From: CAZDCD01 sp964503885
GTDB taxonomy: Bacteria > Bacteroidota > Bacteroidia > Bacteroidales > UBA10428
DNA length: 57,062 bases
Assembly: GCA_964503885.1 (NCBI GenBank)
Contig: CAZDCD010000028.1
Location: 1 to 57,062, forward strand
Direction of reading: 5' to 3'
Positions 16,916 through 24,896 of the stretch are shown in pieces. Under the pieces are notes generated by a model that was not told where the DNA came from, made no database searches, and saw only the letters and a program-made list of their open reading frames with translations. Positions within the stretch are counted from its first letter, which is position 1. Each line of letters begins with the position of its first letter. The position numbers and the translations under genes are program-made.

Positions 16916-18241
16916 TTAAGGTCTTAATGTAACCTGTATTTTTCTAATTCGCCTGTTATCTACAGCAACAATCTTAAATTCAAAATTCTTTAATTTGATT
17001 TTTTCATTCTTTGCCGGAATTTCTCCCCTGATTTCCAGGATTAATCCTGCAAGCGTATCAGCATCCCCTTTCACTTCCTCAAAGATTTTGCCGTCAATAT
17101 TCAGTATTTTATACAAGTCGTTCAGCAACACTTTGCCTTCAAACAGATAGTTATTCTTATCAATCTGAGTAAATATGGCTTCGTCTTCATCGGTCTCATC
17201 TGTAATTTCTCCGACTATTTCCTCAAGAATATCCTCCAGTGTGATTATTCCCGATGAACCCCCGTATTCATCTACAACAATAGCCATGTGAATTTTGTTG
17301 AGTTGAAATTCTTTCAGCAGGTCATCAATCTTTTTGGTTTCAGGTACATAATAGGGAGGCTGCAACAACGACTGCCACCTGAACGTGTCCGTTTCACCCA
17401 GATGTGTGAGGAGATCCTTAATGTAAAGAATACCTTTAATGTTGTCAAAATTGTTCTCGTATACAGGTATTCTTGAATAGCCCGATTCAACGATAAGTTC
17501 TATCAGGTTGTTAAACCTGGTGTTTATTTCAACAGCCAGCACATCTACCCTTGAAGTCATAATTTCACTGACATCAATATTGCCAAATTTTACAATACCT
17601 TCCAATATGCTTTTTTCATCTTTTATGGTATGGCCGGTAAGTTCCAATGCATTTGAAAGTTCATCCATGGAAATGTTCTTTTTACGTTGCTCGAATTTTT
17701 TCTGGACGACTGAGGTGGAATGAATGAGCAACCAGTTTATCGGTCTGAACAACCGTTCGGAAATATCCATGGGTCGCGCCATCAATCTTGAGAATGCCAG
17801 GGCAAAACGATTTGCATATACTTTGGGTAAGATCTCGCCGATAAGTAAAAGCATAAAGGTAATTACAATAACCTGAACTATAAATCCCAGGCCAGGGTTA
17901 TCTGAAAAGTCAAATAACGATGACGTTATGTAGGACGAAAGAATTATTATAGAAACATTTATAAAGTTATTGGCGACCAGTATTGTGGCAAGCAACCGTT
18001 CGGGATTATCAAGTAATTTCAGGATCAGCTTATTGATTTTCGATTTGGATTTGCTCAGATGACTGCGTTCAGAAGGGTTGAGTGAAAAGAAAGCCACTTC
18101 GGAACCGGATACAAGTGCTGATGAGAGTAAAAGCAACAGCATAATAACAGATGCAATCAGAATCTCAAGGGAGAACGGTTTTACAACTATTTCCAGATTG
18201 GCAAAGATTCCTGTCAAGTATAATTCAGATTCTGCTTCCAA
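16916..18241 (-). CDS. gldE: Gliding motility-associated protein GldE (CNNM/CorC-like)
   Basis: A 441-residue integral membrane protein. In order: an N-terminal CNNM/DUF21 transmembrane domain (helices near 27-50, 85-105 and 115-140, including SGSEVAFFSLNPSE), two CBS domains (MTSRVDVLAVEINTRF, then IHMAIVVDEYGGSSGIITLEDILEEIVGEI), and a C-terminal CorC/HlyC domain (about 350-441). Relatives transport or sense Mg2+/Co2+, and the CBS pair usually binds adenine nucleotides. In Flavobacterium GldE overlaps in function with GldD and the two genes are adjacent, as here. The ssb gene is 33 bases upstream on the same strand, so the three form one transcription unit. Confidence 0.92.
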   Translation of the reverse strand: MEAESELYLTGIFANLEIVVKPFSLEILIASVIMLLLLLSSALVSGSEVAFFSLNPSERSHLSKSKSKINKLILKLLDNPERLLATILVANNFINVSIIILSSYITSSLFDFSDNPGLGFIVQVIVITFMLLLIGEILPKVYANRFALAFSRLMARPMDISERLFRPINWLLIHSTSVVQKKFEQRKKNISMDELSNALELTGHTIKDEKSILEGIVKFGNIDVSEIMTSRVDVLAVEINTRFNNLIELIVESGYSRIPVYENNFDNIKGILYIKDLLTHLGETDTFRWQSLLQPPYYVPETKKIDDLLKEFQLNKIHMAIVVDEYGGSSGIITLEDILEEIVGEITDETDEDEAIFTQIDKNNYLFEGKVLLNDLYKILNIDGKIFEEVKGDADTLAGLILEIRGEIPAKNEKIKLKNFEFKIVAVDNRRIRKIQVTLRP

Positions 18242-18274
18242 TGCTAAAGTCTAAGTGAAGGAATATTTTCCGGC

Positions 18275-18706
18275 TTAAAAGGGCAGGTCATCTGCTCCGT
18301 CTGCCTCTGAATTCATCTCTTCAGATTGAGAAGACTGTGTATTCCTTGCCGGTTCCGAAGGTACAGAATAATCATCGCCCTTTTTACCAAGAAGTTGCAT
18401 ATTGTCGCCAACAATTTCAGTAGTATACCGCTTATTTCCGTCCTTATCGTCCCACGATCGTGTTCTTATCCTGCCCTCAACATATATCTGAGTCCCCTTT
18501 TTAACATATTTTTCAGCTACCTCAGCCAACCCTCTCCAAAGCACGATATTATGCCATTCGGTTGAGGTGACTTTTTCGCCGTTCTTGTTTTTATAGACTT
18601 CGCTGGTGGCCATTCTGAAATTACAGACAGGAGTTCCGCTATCGATATAACGAACTTCCGGATCGTTTCCGACATAACCTACTAAAATAGCTTTATTAAC
18701 TGCCAT
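18275..18706 (-). CDS. ssb: Single-stranded DNA-binding protein
   Basis: A 143-residue SSB. The N-terminal OB fold (about 1-105) starts MAVNKAILVGYVGNDPEVRY and contains TSTEWHNIVLWRGLAEVAEKYVKKG and YVEGRIRTRSWDDKDGNKRY. A short polar linker leads to the acidic tip DDLPF, which recruits replication and repair proteins. It is the first gene of the ssb-gldE-gldD-PPTase-GGGPS operon and has its own promoter just upstream. A DNA replication gene leading a gliding operon is odd but is a conserved Bacteroidota arrangement. Confidence 0.96.
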   Translation of the reverse strand: MAVNKAILVGYVGNDPEVRYIDSGTPVCNFRMATSEVYKNKNGEKVTSTEWHNIVLWRGLAEVAEKYVKKGTQIYVEGRIRTRSWDDKDGNKRYTTEIVGDNMQLLGKKGDDYSVPSEPARNTQSSQSEEMNSEADGADDLPF

Positions 18707-18728
18707 AGTTGTAATGTTTAATTTTCAG

Positions 18729-18759
18729 CAAAATTACAAAAAAAAATCAGTAGGTGAAA
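18729..18759 (-). promoter_or_regulatory. Promoter of the ssb-gldE-gldD operon
   Basis: On the minus strand, TTTC (18759-18756), a 19-base spacer and TAATTTTG (18736-18729) match TTTG-N19-TAnnTTTG with one mismatch. Transcription would begin about 15 bases before the ssb start. Confidence 0.6.
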
Positions 18760-18848
18760 ATATTAATATTCATATGATCCGGCACTCTTGTAAATGCATA
18801 ATTACCTGAAAATGAAAATGAATTACTCCGTTGCAAGCAGACGGGGTA

Positions 18849-19020
18849 TCAATAAGAAATCTTTATCTTTTCGATGCAAGCATCGGAATATTATGCTCAT
18901 TTATCCCGATACGCCAGGCTATCGGGATTATTCCCTTCGGTCATGAGATCACTTCGTTAAGTTCGTTCGACTTACCCCCGTTAATTATCGGGGTCAATGC
19001 GCTTCACTTTTTAAATTTGA
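18849..19020. repeat. Putative interspersed repeat with hairpins between ssb and mutY
   Basis: The 335-base spacer 18707-19041 has no credible gene. It contains a perfect inverted repeat ATCCCGATA/TATCGGGAT (18903-18911 and 18920-18928, 8-base loop) and a second GC-rich pair CCCCG/CGGGG (18976-18980 and 18989-18993). Segments such as CACTTCGTTAAGTTCGTTCGACTT also look unlike the flanking DNA. The texture resembles the short dispersed repeats of Bacteroidota genomes, but no second copy of the whole unit occurs in this window. Confidence 0.4.
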
Positions 19021-19041
19021 GTTTCACGAATAAACCGGGAA

Positions 19042-20112
19042 TTATGCCTGCATCAGATCTTCATAATTCTCTTCCAGGTATTTATCAATCAACCTGGGCA
19101 CTGCATATTCACTCAATGTGGTAACATCAATCTCATGATAATGGTGGAGCAGGTACTCAGATGGCTTATCAATTCTGACCCTGAAGAATTTTGCAGCAAT
19201 GTGCTGATGACTCAGCTTGTGATGATATGTCTTGGAATATCCGATCAGACTGAAATTCCCGACAGGTGAAAAAAACGAATTCCACAAGTCCGAATTTACG
19301 AACTCTTCAATTGTCAGGTTATCCGGAGACTCAATGAGTGGAAATTCATATAACATTTGCCAGATATCTTTCTGACGGCGTTTATTAATATACGTTTTCG
19401 TATTGCAGTGTATGATCATGTAATTGAAGTATCTTTTCTTATACATGCTTCTTACCTTTTTAACCGGAAGCTTATGAACCAGGTTGTTTGCACGGGCAAA
19501 ACAACTTTCTTTAAGCATGCATTCGTTGCACAGTGGATTTCGTGGTCTGCATTGTAAAGCCCCAAATTCCATAACAGCCTGATTATGCATTCCCGGATTC
19601 ACCGTGTCAATGATGGATGAAGCCAGTTCCCTGAATTTCCTTTTGCCCTCGGAGCTATCAACCACAAGGGCGATACCAAAATACCTTCCCAGAAAACGGT
19701 ATACATTACCGTCGATCACCGGCACAGCCTCATTGAATGCAATCGAAGCAATGGCAGCAGCTGTGTAGGATCCGATACCCCTCAGCCCTATAATATCTGC
19801 ATACTTTTCAGGAAAACTGCCATTGAATTTCTGCATGATCTCTCCGGCCGCTAAATGTAAATTCCTGGCCCTTGAATAATACCCTAATCCCTGCCACAAT
19901 TTCATGATCTCATCGACCTGTGCCCGGGCAAGTGATTCTATTGTCGGGTAGCGGAGGATGAACCGATTGAAATAGTCAAGTCCCTGATCAACACGTGTTT
20001 GTTGCAAGATTATTTCCGAAAGCCATACCCTGTAAGGAGTTGGATCATCCCGCCAGGGTAAATTTCTTTTATTATTGGAATACCATTGAAGAAGTATTTT
20101 GGACAGATTCAT
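19042..20112 (-). CDS. mutY: A/G-specific adenine DNA glycosylase
   Basis: A 356-residue base-excision repair enzyme that removes adenine mispaired with 8-oxoguanine. The helix-hairpin-helix motif LRGIGSYTAAAI is followed by the catalytic aspartate in PVIDGNVYR. The catalytic glutamate lies in WLSEIILQQTRV near residue 33. The [4Fe-4S] ligands are complete: C-x6-C-x2-C-x5-C in CRPRNPLCNECMLKESC. A C-terminal NUDIX-like domain (about 225-345), which recognises 8-oxoG, ends with HHKLSHQHIAAKFF. The gene is divergent from HU with 141 bases between them. A TATTTTTG element on the minus strand at 20155-20148 may be its -7 promoter, though no matching -33 is seen. Confidence 0.95.
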   Translation of the reverse strand: MNLSKILLQWYSNNKRNLPWRDDPTPYRVWLSEIILQQTRVDQGLDYFNRFILRYPTIESLARAQVDEIMKLWQGLGYYSRARNLHLAAGEIMQKFNGSFPEKYADIIGLRGIGSYTAAAIASIAFNEAVPVIDGNVYRFLGRYFGIALVVDSSEGKRKFRELASSIIDTVNPGMHNQAVMEFGALQCRPRNPLCNECMLKESCFARANNLVHKLPVKKVRSMYKKRYFNYMIIHCNTKTYINKRRQKDIWQMLYEFPLIESPDNLTIEEFVNSDLWNSFFSPVGNFSLIGYSKTYHHKLSHQHIAAKFFRVRIDKPSEYLLHHYHEIDVTTLSEYAVPRLIDKYLEENYEDLMQA

Positions 20113-20191
20113 CTCGAAATATTAAGGAATAAATTGATACTTAATGACAAAAATAAATTAAATTGTATTTTATTTATCGCCAGAAAGTGTT

Positions 20192-20199
20192 TATATTTG
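20192..20199 (+). promoter_or_regulatory. Promoter -7 element of the HU gene (TATATTTG)
   Basis: TATATTTG is an exact TAnnTTTG match 54 bases before the HU start, with TTTA (20169-20172) 19 bases upstream as a near-match to the -33 TTTG. Confidence 0.55.
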
Positions 20200-20253
20200 C
20201 AATCTATAATTGAAAAATTAGTGTAATATATTGATAATTAAAGTATTTTAAAA

Positions 20254-20538
20254 ATGACGAAAGCAGATATTGTAAACGAGATCTCTAAAAACACAGGAGT
20301 TGAAAAAATAACTGTGCAAAAGACAGTTGAAGCTTTTATGGAAGCTGTAAAAGACTCACTGGTAACAAACAAAAACGTGTATTTACGTGGCTTCGGCAGC
20401 TTCATCGTAAAGAAAAGAGCTAAAAAAACTGCCAGGAATATTTCGAAGAATACCACTATTGTAATTCCTGCGCACAACATTCCATCTTTCAAGCCTGCCA
20501 AATCTTTTATTAATAAAGTAAAAGCTAACGTTAAGTAA
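20254..20538 (+). CDS. HU family DNA-binding protein
   Basis: A 94-residue nucleoid protein. It starts MTKADIVNEISKNTGVEK and has the beta-arm region VYLRGFGSFIVKKRAKKTARNI followed by PAHNIPSFKPAKSFINKVK, in which the intercalating proline context is conserved. HU dimers bend DNA without strong sequence preference. Length is normal. The downstream 30-codon basic gene is 24 bases away, and both end at one strong terminator, so the two appear co-transcribed. Confidence 0.95.
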   Translation: MTKADIVNEISKNTGVEKITVQKTVEAFMEAVKDSLVTNKNVYLRGFGSFIVKKRAKKTARNISKNTTIVIPAHNIPSFKPAKSFINKVKANVK

Positions 20539-20562
20539 GAATAACTTTCAACTGCAATTAAT

Positions 20563-20655
20563 ATGCCAAGCGGAAAGAAGAGAAAGAGACACAAGATGGC
20601 AACTCACAAACGTAAAAAACGTTTGAGGAAGAACAGGCATAAGAAGAAGAAATAG
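20563..20655 (+). CDS. 30-residue basic peptide, bS22/mS38-like (AURKAIP1/COX24 type) ribosomal protein
   Basis: An ATG opens a 30-codon frame beginning MPSGKKRKRHKMATHKRKKR and ending in a run of K/R before TAG. About two thirds of residues are lysine, arginine or histidine. The pattern KRKRHKMxTHKxKKRLRKNRHKKK matches the AURKAIP1/COX24 C-terminal domain. In mitochondria this domain is ribosomal protein mS38, and in mycobacteria the equivalent is the tiny ribosomal protein bS22. I infer a small-subunit ribosomal peptide. It is commonly overlooked because of its size. It lies between HU and a perfect 14-bp terminator, consistent with a real transcribed gene. Confidence 0.8.
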   Translation: MPSGKKRKRHKMATHKRKKRLRKNRHKKKK

Positions 20656-20683
20656 TCTTTTTAACATACTTAAGAAATTCCGG

Positions 20684-20717
20684 ATAAACCTAAAGTTTCC
20701 CTTAACTTTAGGTTTAT
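20684..20717 (+). terminator. Strong intrinsic terminator after the HU/bS22-like operon
   Basis: A perfect 14-bp inverted repeat, ATAAACCTAAAGTT (20684-20697) and AACTTTAGGTTTAT (20704-20717), has a 6-base loop and is followed by TCTATTTG. It ends the HU operon and isolates it from the RNase G gene. Confidence 0.8.
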
Positions 20718-20777
20718 TCTATTTGAATGTCGGGTATTTATTGACTACAGGTTTAGTTCAAGTAATACAGAATAAAT

Positions 20778-22331
20778 GTGAGCAAGGAACTTATTATTGA
20801 TGCAACTTCCTGCGATATAAGCATTGCCCTCTTAGAAAATAAAAAACTTGTTGAGCTTAACAAAGAGAAGAGTAATCTGAAATTTTCTGTGGGTGACATA
20901 TATCTCGGTAAAGTAAAGAAGATTATGCCGGGATTAAATGCTGCTTTCGTTGATGTAGGATATGAAAAAGATGCTTTTCTCCACTACCTCGACCTCGGAC
21001 CCCAGATCCGTTCAATGCGTAAATATTTCGAAATTGCACTAAGCCGAAGGGGAAAGCTGCCTTCATTCCAGAGATTCAGAAGAGAAAGAGATATCGATAA
21101 AGACGGCAAAATTTCCGATGTACTTGCTTCCGGGAACTATATTCTTGTACAAATTGCCAAAGAACCCATTTCAACAAAAGGCCCCAGGCTTACCTCAGAG
21201 ATCTCAATTGCAGGCAGGAACCTTGTTCTGATGCCTTTCAACGATAAAGTATCTGTTTCACAGAAGATTGAATCAAGGGAGGAGAAAAATCGCCTCAAAA
21301 CTTTAATAAAAAGTATAAAACCATCGAATTACGGTATCATTATCCGTACTGTCGCAGAAAACAAAAAGGTAAAGGATCTCGATACGGAGTTGCGTAATCT
21401 TGTCAGGAAATGGGAATCAGCCTTTGATATTCCAAGGGGAACCAAACCACCGCATCTTTTTATCGGTGAAATGAGCCGTACTTCTGCAATTCTACGCGAT
21501 ATACTCAGTGTTTCGTTTAACAGCATCCATGTGAACGACGAAAGTATTTTCAAAGAAGTAAAGGACTATATACGGTCAATTGCGCCGGAAAAAGAAAAAA
21601 TTGTAAAATTGTACAGAGGCACACCCCCCATTTTTGAGCATTTCGGAATTGAAAAACAGCTTAAAGCATCTTTCGGTAAAACGGTATCGTTCAAAAACGG
21701 TGCCTATTTGATTATCGAACATACCGAAGCCCTGCATGTAATCGATGTAAACAGCGGTAACCGCTCGAAATCGGTGAGCGACCAGGAAACCAATGCCATT
21801 GAGGTAAATCTTGCGGCTGCTGATGAGATAGCCCGGCAGCTTCGCCTGAGAGATATGGGAGGAATCATCGTGATCGATTTTATCGACATGCAGATGGCAG
21901 AACATAAACAGCAGGTGAACGACCGCTTGAGAGAGGCAATGAATGCCGACCGGGCCAAACACAGCATTCTGCCTTTGAGCAGGTTCGGAATCATGCAGAT
22001 TACAAGGCAACGAGTTAGGCCTGAAATGCATATCGGTACCACAGAAAAATGCCCGACCTGTAATGGTACCGGCGAAATCTCGCCGAGTATACTTTATGTC
22101 GACAAGATCGAAGGACACCTTTTGAATCTGATGAACATACAAAAACATAAAAAGCTTCTTCTGAAGATCCATCCCTACATCGCTGCCTATCTGCTTAAAG
22201 GTATCGTTTCATGGCGGCTCAGGTGGTATATCAAAACAGGTTGCTGGATAAAACCTGTTGCTATTTCCTCATACGATTTCCTTGAATTCCATATTTTCGA
22301 TAAAAAGGGCGAAGAAATTACCCTTTCTTAG
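20778..22331 (+). CDS. rng: Ribonuclease G/E family endoribonuclease
   Basis: A 517-residue endoribonuclease of rRNA maturation and mRNA decay. The start is GTG: the ATG two bases earlier is followed at once by a stop. The S1 RNA-binding domain (about 35-125) contains VGDIYLGKVKKIMPGLNAAFVDVGYEKDAFLH. Catalytic metal ligands are in VIDVNSGNRS (near 321) and IIVIDFIDM (near 365), and the Zn-link motif CPTCNGTG is near 425. The length matches RNase G; there is no long RNase E-type C-terminal scaffold. The order mutY, HU, small basic gene, rng is familiar from Bacteroidota genomes. Confidence 0.95.
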   Translation: MSKELIIDATSCDISIALLENKKLVELNKEKSNLKFSVGDIYLGKVKKIMPGLNAAFVDVGYEKDAFLHYLDLGPQIRSMRKYFEIALSRRGKLPSFQRFRRERDIDKDGKISDVLASGNYILVQIAKEPISTKGPRLTSEISIAGRNLVLMPFNDKVSVSQKIESREEKNRLKTLIKSIKPSNYGIIIRTVAENKKVKDLDTELRNLVRKWESAFDIPRGTKPPHLFIGEMSRTSAILRDILSVSFNSIHVNDESIFKEVKDYIRSIAPEKEKIVKLYRGTPPIFEHFGIEKQLKASFGKTVSFKNGAYLIIEHTEALHVIDVNSGNRSKSVSDQETNAIEVNLAAADEIARQLRLRDMGGIIVIDFIDMQMAEHKQQVNDRLREAMNADRAKHSILPLSRFGIMQITRQRVRPEMHIGTTEKCPTCNGTGEISPSILYVDKIEGHLLNLMNIQKHKKLLLKIHPYIAAYLLKGIVSWRLRWYIKTGCWIKPVAISSYDFLEFHIFDKKGEEITLS

Positions 22332-22370
22332 CCAGCTATTGAAGCGGGCATGATATAATGTTGTTTAGAA

Positions 22371-22425
22371 GATGCCGGATGCTGGATACTAAATATGAAA
22401 AAGTAATCAGTAATCAGTAATCAGT
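22371..22425 (+). repeat. Two heptanucleotide tandem arrays
   Basis: GATGCCG-GATGCTG-GATACTA occupies 22371-22391. AGTAATC repeats three times at 22402-22422 and continues into AGTT. Both have a 7-base period and lie in the non-coding stretch after rng. The AGTAATC run recurs on the far side of the N gap. Confidence 0.65.
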
Positions 22426-22618
22426 TAAAATACAGTGTATTGTATGTTGGATATCGGAGTAAANNNNNNNNNNNNNNNNNNNNNNNNNNNNNNNNNNNNN
22501 NNNNNNNNNNNNNNNNNNNNNNNNNNNNNNNNNNNNNNNNNNNNNNNNNNNNNNNNNNNNNNNAGTAATCAGTAATCAGTTAAAATACAGTGTATTGTAT
22601 GTTGGATATCGGAGTAAA
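22409..22618. repeat. Identical 55-base direct repeats flanking the scaffold gap
   Basis: Bases 22409-22463 and 22564-22618 are identical over 55 positions and are separated only by 100 N. Two contig ends that overlap by 55 bases but were not merged would give exactly this picture. A real tandem duplication collapsed by the assembler is the alternative. The whole spacer 22332-22726 holds no gene that I can see. Confidence 0.85.
22464..22563. other. Assembly gap (100 N)
   Basis: A run of exactly 100 N, a conventional size for a scaffold gap of unknown length. See the flanking 55-base repeat. Confidence 1.
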
Positions 22619-22726
22619 GTGAAGCCCTTAAACCCTGGGATGGAAAAAACTCATCCATATTTAGAGGATCTGTAACCAATAAACGGAGATAGTTCATAAA
22701 TTTACACCATCAGCAAAACACCAATT

Positions 22727-24808
22727 ATGAAAAAATATTTTCTGATCGTTATACTGCCAGTTATTCTCCAGGGCAAGGCTATAACACAGGTACTTAATCC
22801 TGTTAAATGGTCATACAGTACGGAAAAATCGGGTGATGATCAAGTGTACCTGGTTTTTAAAGCCTCAATTGATAAAGGATGGCACCTGTATGGTTTAAAC
22901 ATGCCTGAAGGAGGCCCGATAGCCACCACGTTCATTTACGCTGATATAACCGGGTTCGAGTTGTTGGGAAAACCGGAAGCTGTAATCAAACCTGAAGTAA
23001 AACACGATGATATCCTTGACCTTGATTTGGAGACATTGGAAACCAAGGGATTATTCAGGCAGAAGGTTAAAATCCTATCTGATAAAAACATAACGATATC
23101 GGGATATTTAGAATACATGGCCTGCAACGACAGAACATGCACTCCCCCTATTGAGACCGGTTTTACATTTTTTATTAAGGGTGCGGGCAAATCATCTGCC
23201 GAAAATGCAGTATCTGTTGATCAGCATACAAATTCAACGCCGCAAACCGCGGTACCTGCACACGATTCAGTCAGGGAACCTGCAGAAATAGTCCAGGCTG
23301 AAAATGAACCATCGTTATCTGAAATTTCAGGCAGTACTCCGGAAAGTGAAAATGCAGCACCGCATAAATCGGTACTGATCACCTTCCTGATCTCACTGGC
23401 TGCAGGACTAGGTGCATTGCTCACACCCTGTGTTTATCCGATGATCCCCATGACAGTATCCTATTTTATGCGTGGCAAGCAGTCTAAAGCTCAGGGTATT
23501 GCCGAAGCCTTTGTCTACGGGATATCTATCGTGTTGATATACACTATGCTGGGTGTTCTGGTAGCAATATTCAAAGACCCGAATGCCGTAAATACGGTAA
23601 GTACGCACTGGATATCAAACACATTGTTTTTTATTGTGTTCGTCATCCTCGCAGCGTCTTTTTTTGGAATGTTTGAACTTGTATTGCCTGCTTCGCTGGC
23701 GAACAGGATCGATAAGCAGGCCGACAGGGGAGGATTTGCCGGGGCATTTTTCATGGCACTGGGGATGACTATTCTTTCTTTTTCATGTACCGGACCAATA
23801 GTGGCATCTCTGCTAATCAAAGCATCCGAGGGTGCAGTAATAGAACCTGTAATCGGAATGTTCGGATTCGGGCTGGTATTTGCAATCCCTTTCACTTTGT
23901 TCGCCATATTTCCTTCATGGCTAAAAAGCCTTCCCAAATCAGGTAATTGGCTGAATTCGGTAAAAGTATTCATTGCCTTTATACTTCTGGCTTTCTCAAT
24001 CTACTTCCTTTCAAAGATCGATCAGGTGTATAACCTCAACATATTATCCCGCGAATTTTTTATCGGTTTCTGGATCGTTGTCTTTACTCTTCTCGGATTG
24101 TACCTGCTGGGCAAGATCAGATTTCCCCATGAAACCGGTTTGGAACATATCGGTATTCCTCGGTTTTTTCTTACGGTCATCGTATTCAGTTTTGTCATGT
24201 ATCTAATACCCGGTTTATTTGGTGCAGATCTGCGGACCGTAGCCCCTCTCATTCCTCCAAAATCAAGCCAACAGTTCGATCTTTCACAGCAGGTATATTC
24301 GGAGTCTGCAGCAACTGATGCCACCAATGAGTTGTGCGGTACGCCGAAATATTCCGATTTCCTGGAGTTGCCTCTCGGCCTGAAAGGCTATTTTGATTAT
24401 GATCAGTCCCTTGCCTGTGCAAAAGAGAAAAACAAACCGGTTTTGCTGGATTTTGCAGGCCATGCCTGTGCCAACTGCAAAAAAATGTACCAAAATGTCT
24501 GGTCTGATGAGCGTGTATTAACCTTGCTGCGGAAAAAATTTATCATTGCGGCATTGTATACTGATGACAGGACAAAATTGCCTCAGGATGAATGGTACAT
24601 TTCACCGGTTGACGGCAAGTCAAAGAAAATGATCGGTCAGCAAAACGTTGATCTTGAGATCAGAAAGTTTAATTCCAATGCAATGCCATTGTATGCTATC
24701 GTTGATCCGGATGGAAATATCCTCACAAAAGACCCGTTCTATGTTTACCACCCGAGCATTGAGAAATTCAGGAAATTTCTGGAAGAAGGACTGGCCAATT
24801 TCAAATAA
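22727..24808 (+). CDS. dsbD: Thiol:disulfide interchange protein DsbD family (cytochrome c biogenesis)
   Basis: A 693-residue inner-membrane protein that carries reducing power from cytoplasmic thioredoxin to the periplasm. A signal peptide (about 1-20) precedes an N-terminal DsbD alpha-like domain (about 25-150), which holds the cysteine pair in MACNDRTCTPP. A low-complexity linker (about 160-215) leads to the eight-helix core with LLTPCVYPMIPMTVSYF and SFSCTGPIV, the two core cysteines. The C-terminal thioredoxin-like domain (about 555-693) has CxxC as CANC near residue 580. All three cysteine pairs are present, so the electron relay looks complete. The gene follows the assembly gap, so its promoter region may be misassembled. 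Confidence 0.93.
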   Translation: MKKYFLIVILPVILQGKAITQVLNPVKWSYSTEKSGDDQVYLVFKASIDKGWHLYGLNMPEGGPIATTFIYADITGFELLGKPEAVIKPEVKHDDILDLDLETLETKGLFRQKVKILSDKNITISGYLEYMACNDRTCTPPIETGFTFFIKGAGKSSAENAVSVDQHTNSTPQTAVPAHDSVREPAEIVQAENEPSLSEISGSTPESENAAPHKSVLITFLISLAAGLGALLTPCVYPMIPMTVSYFMRGKQSKAQGIAEAFVYGISIVLIYTMLGVLVAIFKDPNAVNTVSTHWISNTLFFIVFVILAASFFGMFELVLPASLANRIDKQADRGGFAGAFFMALGMTILSFSCTGPIVASLLIKASEGAVIEPVIGMFGFGLVFAIPFTLFAIFPSWLKSLPKSGNWLNSVKVFIAFILLAFSIYFLSKIDQVYNLNILSREFFIGFWIVVFTLLGLYLLGKIRFPHETGLEHIGIPRFFLTVIVFSFVMYLIPGLFGADLRTVAPLIPPKSSQQFDLSQQVYSESAATDATNELCGTPKYSDFLELPLGLKGYFDYDQSLACAKEKNKPVLLDFAGHACANCKKMYQNVWSDERVLTLLRKKFIIAALYTDDRTKLPQDEWYISPVDGKSKKMIGQQNVDLEIRKFNSNAMPLYAIVDPDGNILTKDPFYVYHPSIEKFRKFLEEGLANFK

Positions 24809-24896
24809 CATGGAGTCTATATCGACAGGCACAAGGATCATAAATCCATCATGGCTTTTATAGGGCATAATACCGATAATGAAGCTGTGTCGGTTT

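Noticed and set aside
18831..19124. 97-codon plus-strand frame between ssb and mutY
   Set aside because: It runs through the putative repeat and into the end of mutY; the text is not protein-like and the hairpins explain the open frame.
21576..22172. 198-codon minus-strand frame opposite rng
   Set aside because: It lies wholly within the conserved catalytic region of RNase G; the composition follows from the opposite strand.
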